Assembly: GCA_017560175.1 (NCBI GenBank) | Contig: JAFYOK010000133.1 | Location: 1-6,909 of the forward strand | Reading direction: 5' to 3' | Length of the DNA: 6,909 bases | Source: Clostridia bacterium | GTDB taxonomy: Bacteria > Bacillota > Clostridia > Oscillospirales > Butyricicoccaceae | Shown: piece after piece, positions 1 to 5,900 of the stretch | Layout of the letters: every line of letters begins with the position of its first letter | Numbering within the stretch: the first letter of the stretch is position 1 | Program-made: the position numbers and the translations under genes | Notes under the pieces: model-generated | Databases searched by the model: none | What the model saw: only the letters and a program-made list of their open reading frames with translations | Told to the model about the DNA's origin: nothing

Positions 1-173
1 CAGAGAAGGAATTTTATAAGTTCAATGGTGATGGTCTGCGTTATGAGATCGTGGAATTTCTTAATCTGATCACACAGGGCAGAATGAACGATTCGGCTTG
101 TCAGCTGTCCGAGCAGATCGCAGCAGCTCTGGAGCTTTATCGTAATGGAAGCAACACCACGACCATATATTAA
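1..173 (+). CDS. C-terminal end of a probable Gfo/Idh/MocA-family oxidoreductase (5' partial)
   Basis: An open frame enters from the left edge (first full codon at position 3) and stops at TAA 171-173, giving 56 visible residues. The segment FNGDGLRYEIVEFLNLITQG, followed by an acidic/hydrophobic helix with LSEQIAAALELY, resembles the last helices of Gfo/Idh/MocA oxidoreductases. There a GxGxxYEI-EF motif precedes 'I-x-x-G' and a closing helix. These enzymes are cytoplasmic NAD(P)-dependent dehydrogenases, usually acting on sugars or sugar derivatives. The Rossmann fold and catalytic lysine lie outside the window, so neither substrate nor activity can be inferred. The codons are more AT-rich (TTT, TAT, AAT, AAG) than those of the genes to the right. 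The gene is followed by an intrinsic terminator at 283-334 and converges on the minus-strand phage-type genes. The family call rests on a short C-terminal pattern only. Confidence 0.5.
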   Translation, partial: EKEFYKFNGDGLRYEIVEFLNLITQGRMNDSACQLSEQIAAALELYRNGSNTTTIY

Positions 174-282
174 GTTTCGTTGAAACCCTCTGTTTCAAAG
201 CCGAAGACACTTTTCAACAAAGAAAACTCAAAAAATTGAAAGCGAATTGCTGATCATAGAAAAGTATCGCTGAAAATATATG
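174..282. other. AT-rich intergenic spacer with a small inverted repeat
   Basis: No gene is visible here. TTGAAAC (180-186) and GTTTCAA (192-198) form a perfect 7-bp stem with a 5-base loop just after the stop codon of the left-edge gene. TTTCAAC at 212-218 is a competing partner for GTTGAAA (179-185). The stem has no T-tract, so it is not itself a classic terminator. It could protect the mRNA 3' end or be incidental. Confidence 0.35.
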
Positions 283-334
283 CTCCCTCCATGAGAGACG
301 GTAAGAAAAACTGTCTTCATCGAGGGAGTTTTTT
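283..334 (+). terminator. Rho-independent terminator
   Basis: CTCCCTC (283-289) pairs with GAGGGAG (322-328). The stem continues inward through ATGA/TCAT and AGAC/GTCT, with a C-C mismatch and one bulged G. Six T residues (329-334) follow directly. Placement and T-tract fit termination of the plus-strand gene ending at 173, about 110 bases upstream. On the minus strand the stem is followed only by a mixed A/T run (CATATATTTTC), so it may also act weakly against the converging phage-type genes. The frame that opens inside the stem at 291 is spurious. Confidence 0.8.
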
Positions 335-389
335 GTTTGAACTCAAACTGGCTGACAGACATGAAGTTTTGGGTCAACCATGGCCTCCC

Positions 390-1502
390 CTACTGCGCGA
401 CATTCTCTGCCCAGTGGTATTGCGTGCGTCCGTTTTCGGTGACCACGCGGATCATACCCAGGCGGACATAGGCCTGTACAACATCGGAGGACACCAGCTG
501 GCCATCGACATTTTCCAGAATCTCCATCTGCCCGTTCTGCTTGCGCAGCCAGTTCATGTAACCCTCGGCATTGTTTGCCACCTGCTTGTCGGTAAAGTTG
601 CTCTTGTGTCCCGACAGATAAGCGTAGGCATTTTCATAATCGCTGATGCCCAGCTTGACCATCTGCTCAAACAGGGAAGTCTCGCTCGTTGCCGAGCTGC
701 CGGAACTCTTACTGCTCGAACCGGAAGATGTGGTCTTTGCAGTCAGCTGTGTCTTATACAGATTCGCCATATTCTGGTAGGTGGTTTTCTCTGCCAGCAT
801 ACCGGCTGATTGCAGCAGACTGTCGGAAGGCATCTGCCCGGCCCTGATCATTTCCATGGCCACCTGATAGGCCTGCTTCTGTGCCTGCTGCTGTGTAGTA
901 TAATCCCATTCCTGCTCGGCACGGGCGGCATCGTAGGTCTTTTCCCCATTGTACATACCGGTCAGATCGGCCTGCTGCATGGCCAGTTTTTCCGCCTGCA
1001 GCTGCTGATTATCCTCATACTGCTGCAGCTCCCAAAGCTGGGAAAGCTGCTGCTGGGTCAGCTGCAGCAGGGCATCTGCCTTGCGAAACTCTCCCTGGGC
1101 GCGCAGATCGGCGATCTGTCGGTTGGTTTCGGTCGCCAATGCCTGCCGCTGCTGTTCAATGGTCTGCCGCCCCTTGGATGCTGTATTGGAGATGCTGTCA
1201 TACTGCCGCGCTGTGATACCGCCGCGGTCACCTCGTGCTGCTGCATAGAGGACCTGACGGTCACGAGCCTGGGCTTCGTCGAGATCGACTTGCGCCTGTC
1301 GGGCATCAAAGTCTTTCTGTGCATCGGCCTGTGCCTGCTCCAGCTGAGCAACAGCCGAGGCGACAGATCCATCGATGGAGGCTTCTTCTGTCTCGCGCAT
1401 CTGGGCATAGAGGCTTTCGATGGCAGCTGCATCCATACGGCTTCTGGTTTCATCGGCTTTGTTCGGCGTATTCCTTTTAATATTACTTACAGAAACTGCC
1501 AT
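390..1502 (-). CDS. Phage-type coiled-coil protein with Ser-rich linker and C-terminal domain, function unknown
   Basis: A 370-residue protein starting at ATG 1502, with AAGGA about 10 bases upstream, and ending at TAG. Residues ~25-210 are Gln/Ala/Glu-rich and strongly helical, probably a long coiled coil. The central block GDRGGITARQYDSISNTASK (91-110), together with IADLRAQGEFRKADALL (130-146), is a pattern I associate with uncharacterised proteins of Clostridia phages and prophages. So is the motif AMEMIRAGQMPSDSLLQSAG (215-234). A Ser-rich linker (258-276) leads to a compact C-terminal part (277-370) with aromatic/hydrophobic alternation. There is no signal peptide, membrane segment or enzymatic motif. 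Its start lies 3 bases after the endolysin stop, so the two genes are almost certainly co-transcribed and may be translationally coupled. A virion or tail-associated structural role is plausible but unproven. The family is recognised from memory only. Confidence 0.75.
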   Translation of the reverse strand: MAVSVSNIKRNTPNKADETRSRMDAAAIESLYAQMRETEEASIDGSVASAVAQLEQAQADAQKDFDARQAQVDLDEAQARDRQVLYAAARGDRGGITARQYDSISNTASKGRQTIEQQRQALATETNRQIADLRAQGEFRKADALLQLTQQQLSQLWELQQYEDNQQLQAEKLAMQQADLTGMYNGEKTYDAARAEQEWDYTTQQQAQKQAYQVAMEMIRAGQMPSDSLLQSAGMLAEKTTYQNMANLYKTQLTAKTTSSGSSSKSSGSSATSETSLFEQMVKLGISDYENAYAYLSGHKSNFTDKQVANNAEGYMNWLRKQNGQMEILENVDGQLVSSDVVQAYVRLGMIRVVTENGRTQYHWAENVAQ

Positions 1503-1505
1503 GCT

Positions 1506-2153
1506 TTATTCTTCCTTCTTTGCAGCACGCAGCGCCATCACAGCAACCTCTTCACGGGTGGCAAAACTGCCGGGACGCTTGCCATCGGTGATGCCGCGCC
1601 GGATGGCTTCTGCCATTTCGGTACGCGCCCACGCGCTGACAGCGGCCTTCTCACGACGGGAAAGGTAGTCGTCCATCATTTTATCAAACTGTTCCTGAGT
1701 CATCTCATGCTCCTTCCATGTTTTTTTGAAGTTTTCGGGGGTGCGGTATCGGGCAAGGAGGGTCTTGCAGCTGCTGCCCGGCAGATATTCGGGCAGCTCA
1801 AAGTGGGGCTTGTCGACAAAGGATTTAAAGTCGCCGCCCCAGCAAAGTCCCAGTTTTTTGCCGATCTGTCCGCATTTTTTAAACCATCCGTCATTGTCGG
1901 CATAGGCGCCCTTGCCGTCGTTTCGATAGATGTCAAAGGCGACACCCCAGTTGTGGGGCGAGTTGGGATATCTGCATTTTGTAACAATGACGCCGGGCTT
2001 GGTGCGTCCCTGGGCGTAGAGGTCGTCCTGCTCGGCTTTGGTGCGCCAGGTCTGGGAAATGCCCACGGTCAGCCCCTGTTTTCTGCATTCTGCAATAAAG
2101 GTTTCGCAGATTTCCTGCAGCTGAGGGTGTAAAAGTGTTGTATCTCTGGATAT
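1506..2153 (-). CDS. Phage-type endolysin: M15-family peptidoglycan peptidase with SLH-like C-terminus, apparent ATA start
   Basis: Read from the ATA codon at 2153-2151 the product is 215 residues. Residues ~1-125 form an M15 (VanY/Ply500-like) zinc peptidase. SPHNWGVAFD supplies zinc ligands His67 and Asp74, and DKPHFEL supplies the third ligand His117, with Asp114 as likely catalytic base. QTWRTKAEQDDLYAQGRTKP (34-53) is a typical family stretch. Such enzymes cut peptide bonds in the peptidoglycan stem at the end of phage infection. A linker (MTQEQFDKMMDDYLSRR) leads to an SLH-like segment, GITDGKRPGSFATREEVAVM (187-206), probably for cell-wall binding. No signal peptide is seen, so export would need a holin, and none is nearby. 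Family members, as I recall them, begin MSRD-x-x-LHP; here the matching residues are I(ATA)-SRDTTLLHP, preceded at 8 bases by AGGAGG. The frame is open upstream to an ATG at 2363, but that extension runs through intergenic repeats and is very unlikely to be translated. Function is confident; the start and whether the gene is expressed are not. Confidence 0.85.
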   Translation of the reverse strand: MSRDTTLLHPQLQEICETFIAECRKQGLTVGISQTWRTKAEQDDLYAQGRTKPGVIVTKCRYPNSPHNWGVAFDIYRNDGKGAYADNDGWFKKCGQIGKKLGLCWGGDFKSFVDKPHFELPEYLPGSSCKTLLARYRTPENFKKTWKEHEMTQEQFDKMMDDYLSRREKAAVSAWARTEMAEAIRRGITDGKRPGSFATREEVAVMALRAAKKEE

Positions 2154-2161
2154 ATGGTATC

Positions 2162-2167
2162 CCTCCT
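2162..2167 (-). promoter_or_regulatory. Ribosome binding site of the endolysin gene
   Basis: On the minus strand this reads AGGAGG, a perfect anti-16S match, and is preceded by a run of A. It lies 8 bases before the ATA codon at 2153-2151 and far from any in-frame ATG. It is the main evidence that translation originally began at that codon and not at the in-frame ATG codons further upstream, which have no such site. Confidence 0.75.
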
Positions 2168-2179
2168 TTTTTAATTGAA

Positions 2180-2205
2180 GGCTTCCCATTTGGGGAAGGC
2201 TAATG
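2180..2205. repeat. Partial unit of intergenic hairpin repeat family R2 (unit 0)
   Basis: CTTCCC (2182-2187) and GGGAAG (2193-2198) form a short hairpin. The right side, GGGGAAGGCTAATG (2192-2205), is identical over 14 bases to the end of unit 3 at 2548-2561. The left half of a full unit is missing. The repeat ends about 13 bases from the endolysin ribosome binding site, so it occupies the place where that operon's promoter would be expected. Confidence 0.6.
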
Positions 2206-2232
2206 TCAACGGACGGTGCGGCAGCATAAAGC

Positions 2233-2390
2233 GTTGCGGGGTTTCTAAGGGGGGAATTCGCAACACCCCTTAGCCATCCTTTGCCTACTTTCCCATGGTG
2301 GGGAAAGTAGGGCCTGGGTTTGGGGCGGCAGCGCCCATGAGGGGGTTGACGGATGCTCGGCAATGGACGTCAGCGGTCTCGGCCAATCCT
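2233..2390. repeat. Intergenic repeat family R1, copy A (structured, multi-hairpin)
   Basis: Copy A contains three stems. The first is CTAAGGGG (2245-2252) with CCCCTTAG (2266-2273). The second is an 11-bp stem, CCTACTTTCCC (2284-2294) with GGGAAAGTAGG (2301-2311). The third is GGGCG (2323-2327) with CGCCC (2332-2336). It aligns with copy B from the first stem through TTTGCCTACTTT, GTTTGGGG, CGCCCATGAG and the closing GGCCAATC. A further stem, GTTGCG (2233-2238) with CGCAAC (2259-2264), interleaves with the first. There is no coding signal. Whether it acts as RNA, as DNA or as a small non-autonomous mobile element is unknown. Confidence 0.65.
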
Positions 2391-2436
2391 CAGTCGCCTT
2401 GACAGGCGACAGCTCCTTTCGAAAGGAGCCTTCAAA
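2388..2436. repeat. Intergenic hairpin repeat family R2, unit 1
   Basis: Starts with CCTCAGTC and has two adjacent hairpins. GTCGCC (2393-2398) pairs with GGCGAC (2405-2410). The 18-base perfect palindrome GCTCCTTTCGAAAGGAGC spans 2412-2429, followed by CTTC. The layout matches unit 2, with different but complementary stem bases. Confidence 0.65.
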
Positions 2437-2461
2437 GCGGAAAGGATCGAATAGACAAACC

Positions 2462-2508
2462 CCTCAGTCTGCTCCGCAGCCAGCTCCCCTTGGCAAAGGG
2501 GAGCCTTA
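2462..2508. repeat. Intergenic hairpin repeat family R2, unit 2
   Basis: Begins CCTCAGTC like unit 1. It carries CTGC/GCAG (2469-2472 with 2476-2479) and GCTCCCCTT/AAGGGGAGC (2483-2491 with 2496-2504), and ends GAGCCTTAG. I recognise this form as a common intergenic repeat style of Faecalibacterium-like genomes. That is recollection, not a search result. Confidence 0.7.
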
Positions 2509-2511
2509 GTC

Positions 2512-2562
2512 CCTCATCCGCCACCCTACGGGTGCCACCTTCCCCCAGGGGAAGGCTAATGG
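2512..2562. repeat. Intergenic hairpin repeat family R2, unit 3
   Basis: Begins CCTCATCCG and has CACCC/GGGTG (2522-2526 with 2530-2534) followed by CCTTCCCC/GGGGAAGG (2538-2545 with 2548-2555), ending GCTAATG. It has the same two-hairpin plan as units 1 and 2. It lies only a few bases after unit 2, so the two may be halves of one composite element. Confidence 0.65.
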
Positions 2563-2685
2563 CGCACAACCTTACGCATCGCTCATCGACCGAACCTTGC
2601 GCAGCTCAGTTCGGTCACAGGGAGGAGCTGTAAGCTGCTTTTATTGCACCGAGCAGGAGCTTATCCGTGCTACTTGTCTGATCGA
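2563..2685. other. Intergenic stretch between repeat blocks, with one inverted repeat
   Basis: No credible gene is seen. A frame opening at 2597 on the plus strand runs on through repeat copy B and the essC promoter, lacks a ribosome binding site before its ATG, and has no family resemblance. GACCGAAC (2588-2595) and GTTCGGTC (2609-2616) form a perfect 8-bp stem with a 13-base loop. It has no T-tract, so it is not an obvious terminator. Confidence 0.4.
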
Positions 2686-2850
2686 CCCGGGTTTGGCGCT
2701 ATGCGCTTGCCCGGGATATGGGGTCAAGGGGCGTTGCCCCTTGCATCTTTTGCCTACTTTGCGATGGGGCAAAGTAGGAACGGGGTTTGGGGTGTTAACG
2801 CCCATGAGTAAGCTAACGGAAGCTGCCGTCAACGATGACGGCCAATCACC
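2686..2850. repeat. Intergenic repeat family R1, copy B (structured, multi-hairpin)
   Basis: CCCGGG (2686-2691) pairs with CCCGGG (2710-2715), enclosing GCGC/GCGC. CAAGGGGC (2725-2732) pairs with GCCCCTTG (2736-2743). CCTACTTTGC (2753-2762) pairs with GCAAAGTAGG (2769-2778). GGGTG (2790-2794) pairs with CGCCC (2799-2803) around a TTAA loop. GCCGTCA (2825-2831) pairs with TGACGGC (2836-2842). Stems two to four match copy A in order and in linker sequence. The first and last are specific to this copy or too diverged to align by eye. Confidence 0.65.
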
Positions 2851-2921
2851 CGTCACTCTCTTTCATACCCATAGGGCACTTAAAGAGGGCTTTGAAACAA
2901 ATACGGCCGAATGGCCGACCG

Positions 2922-2950
2922 TTGCCTTTCTCCATCTGTCGTGGTAAAAT
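2922..2950 (+). promoter_or_regulatory. Probable sigma-A promoter of the essC-like gene
   Basis: TTGCCT (2922-2927) as -35 and TAAAAT (2945-2950) as -10 are separated by exactly 17 bases. TG at 2942-2943 gives an extended -10 (TGnTAAAAT). Transcription would begin near 2957, leaving a leader of about 32 bases. A small inverted repeat, CGGCC (2904-2908) with GGCCG (2913-2917), lies just upstream of the -35 and could be an operator, though it is short. The element sits immediately before a good ribosome binding site and is independent of the repeat block. Confidence 0.65.
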
Positions 2951-2975
2951 ATAAGGTAACAAACAAATGCAGAAC

Positions 2976-2980
2976 AGGAG
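2976..2980 (+). promoter_or_regulatory. Ribosome binding site of the essC-like gene
   Basis: AGGAG ends 8 bases before ATG 2989, which fixes the start of the long frame. No other in-frame start nearby has a comparable site. Confidence 0.8.
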
Positions 2981-2988
2981 CGACACCT

Positions 2989-5900
2989 ATGCAAGCCATC
3001 CTGCGTATCATAAATGAATACGGCATCCGTGACCACCTGCTCCACGGCAATACCGTCCTCCGCGAAGGCGGATTCTCCTTCTTCCCTCAGGGAGAAGGCT
3101 GGGCTTTTTCGTCGGCCACCCCCATTACCCATAACGGCAAGCCCTCTGTCGGCGGCCTGCTGCAGATCAACGACGTGCTCATGCTCAATCGATCGACGGC
3201 TGCCATGCTGGTGGAAGTCCGCAGCGGCAAGGTCATGGTCACCGCCTACAGAGACAGTCTGACCATCGGCCGCAAGCCTGATAACCACATCGAACTGCAG
3301 GATCCCATGATCTCGGGTCACCACTGCGTCATCGGTATTCAGAATGGCCGCGCCTACATCCGTGACCTGGGCAGCACCAACGGCACTTTTGTCAACGACC
3401 GCCGTGTCGGTTCGGCCTGGCTCAATCCCGACGATATCCTCAAGATCGGCAGCTATCGATTCAAAGTCGGCAAGCATCTGATGCTGGAAAATGCCGACCG
3501 CAAGGCAGTTTTCCATGTCACCGCTCAGCCCTGGAACCCGGCAGAACTCTTTGCGCGCAAGCCCTACCCCTGGTTCTCCCGTGCGCCGCGCATGAGTATC
3601 CAGCTGCCTCATCTCAGCCTCCGCATCGAATCGGCCCCCACCATCGGGGACAAGCCCTCGCTGGGTATGCCCGGCCTGGCCCTCAGCCCCCAGATGATCG
3701 CCATGAGTCTGGGCATGCAGGCCCTCCGCTATGGCCTGGGCCGCCGTAAATATAACCAGCAGGAGCAGCAGCGCGCCGAAATCTATGCCAACTATCTGGC
3801 CGGCATCGAAGGTCAGCTGCAGAACCACGCCGCCCGGCAGCGTGCTGTGGAAGAAAAGCTCCATCCCACCACAGCTGCCATCCTGGAGCGCCCCTTCGGC
3901 CCCTCGGCCGACCTGTGGGAGCGCAGCCCGGCCGACAGCGATTTTCTCACCCTCCGCCTGGGTACGGGCACCGTACCGGCTGCCGCCCATGTGGACATTC
4001 CGCCCCAGCGCCTGACGCTGGAGCCCGATGAGCTGGACCAGGTTCCGGCACAGCTGGCCGACCGCTATAAGAATGTTGATAACGTCCCCATCTGCTGCGA
4101 CCTCATCCGTCACGGCAGCTGCGGCATCGTGGGCGATCGCAATACCGCTGCCGCTCTGATGCAGAGTATGGCAGCCCAGATCGCCGCCCTCCACAGCTAT
4201 GATGAAGTCAAGATGGTGGTACTTTTCCCCAAAGCAGAACAGCAGAGATGGCAGTGGATGCGTTGGCTGCCCCATTGTCAGAGTGGCGACCGCCGCGTGC
4301 GTTATCTGGTCTGCGGCGGCGATGGGAAGAATGTCCTCAAAGAGCTGGAAACCGCCGTACAGAAGCGCCTGGACAACCGAAATCAGTGGACTTTTGGCCA
4401 GCAGAACCGCAATCTGCCCCATTATGTCTTTCTTGTGGCCGATCCCGGCCTGCTGGAAGGCTCGCCCATCGGCACGGCGTTGATGATGAACAGCACCGAC
4501 CTGGGCATCAGCGGCATTTTCTTAGGCCGCAGCCGTTCCGATTTCCCCAATACCGTTCGCAACGTCATCGAAGTGGCAGGGAATGCTGCACAGATGGGCC
4601 TCCATCTGTGGGCCGAAGATCGGCAGTACCGCCTGCAGAGCGGCGAACATAACATTTCGGTCGATACTTACGACCGTTTTGCACGCACCATGGCGCCCAT
4701 CCGTCTGATGGGCAGTAAGGGCCGCACCCAGGGTCTGCCTACCACCATCGGTCTGTTGGATGGATTGGGCATCAGCGATATTGACCGCCTGGATCTCACC
4801 GATCTGTGGAACAATACTGCCCCCGAACGCTCGCTGACCGTCCCTATCGGTATCGGCGGCGACGGTGCGCCCTTCTATTTCAACATCCACCAGGGCGGCC
4901 ACGGCCCTCATGGTATGGTGGCCGGCGGCACCGGCAGCGGTAAGTCACAGATGGCCCAGGCCTGGATCGCCTCCATGGCCCTGCAGTTCTCTCCCCGGGA
5001 GGTCAACTTCGTACTGGTCGACTTCAAGGGCAAGAGCCTGCTGCAGCCCCTGCAGAACCTGCCTCATCTGGCCGGTTCCATCTCCAATCTGGACAAAGAC
5101 GTTGCCCGCAGCTTTGCGGCGCTGGAAAGCGAACTGGATCGCCGACAGCAGCTGCTCAGCGATCACGGCTGCAGCGACATCATCGAATACTTTAAAAAGC
5201 GGCGCTTTGACCCCTCCATGCCCGAGATGCCCTATCTCTTCCTGGTGGTGGACGAGTTTGCCGAATTCAAGCAGAAATTCCCCGACTTCACCAAACCTAT
5301 GGATCATCTCTACCGCGGCGGCCGTTCGCTGGGTATGCACGTCATTCTGATGACCCAGTCGCCTGCCGGTATCGTCACCGATCAGGTGAGAGCCAACGCC
5401 AACTTCCGTTGGTGCCTGGGCGTGCAGTCGGAAGCCGACAGCCGCGAGATGCTGGGCACCACCGAGGCGGCGGCCATCCGCAATCCCGGCCGCGTTTATG
5501 TCAAGGCAGGAGACACCTTCGAGCTGATCCAGTCCTTCTATCCCGGTATGCCTTATCTGCCCGACGGGGAGAAGGAGAAGCTGACAGCAGGCCGCGTCTA
5601 TGGTGTTTCGATCAGCGGCGAGCGTACCGAAGGCACGGCCTCCACCCGTGTGGTCTATACCGGACGTACCCAGCTGGACATTCTGGTGGATAAGATCGCC
5701 GCCCATTGCCGCAAGTACCACATTCCTTCGGCACAGCCCCTGTGGCAGAAGGAGCTGCCCGAAAAGCTGGAACTGTTTTCCGCCGAAATGCAGCAGCCCG
5801 GCCGCGCACCGACAGATCCCACCCTCGGTCCTGTGGCAATTCTCGGCCTGGTGGACGATCCTGCCCGTCAGCGCACCGATCAGCTGACCCACGATTTCTG

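Noticed and set aside
335..348. Small palindrome GTTTGA-AC-TCAAAC after the terminator as a terminator for the minus-strand genes
   Set aside because: Only 6 bp with a 2-base loop, and followed on the minus strand by A residues rather than T, so it does not fit an intrinsic terminator.
810..2132. Plus-strand open frame of 440 codons opposite the endolysin and coiled-coil genes
   Set aside because: It is Leu/Cys-rich antisense translation of genes with clear family motifs (SPHNWGVAFD, PHFEL) on the minus strand, and it crosses both of them.
2204..2209. Perfect TTGACA -35 box on the minus strand upstream of the endolysin
   Set aside because: No acceptable -10 is found 16-18 bases downstream (GGAAGC at 17), and it lies at the edge of repeat DNA. 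Probably chance.
2154..2363. N-terminal extension of the endolysin to the ATG at 2363
   Set aside because: The extra 70 residues are translated repeat sequence (Pro/Arg/Gly-rich), no ribosome binding site precedes the ATG, and the real site AGGAGG lies inside the extension.
191..2899. Inverted 10-base match TGTTTCAAAG (191-200) and CTTTGAAACA (2890-2899) as possible ends of a mobile unit around the phage-type genes
   Set aside because: Ten bases with no further flanking similarity and no target duplication is near chance for two windows of this size.
2160..2900. CRISPR array in the repeat-rich intergenic region
   Set aside because: The repeats are imperfect, differ in length, occur in two families, and lack regularly sized spacers.
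2597..2947. Plus-strand frame of 116 codons in the intergenic region
   Set aside because: It lies mostly inside R1 copy B and the essC promoter, with no ribosome binding site and no family resemblance. Repeat DNA of this kind is often mis-called as a small protein.
2863..4422. Long open frame (519 codons) on the minus strand opposite the start of essC
   Set aside because: It is antisense to the clearly conserved FHA and stalk region of EssC, has low-complexity His/Ala/Gly-rich composition, and runs into the repeat block. It is explained by GC-rich codon bias on the plus strand.
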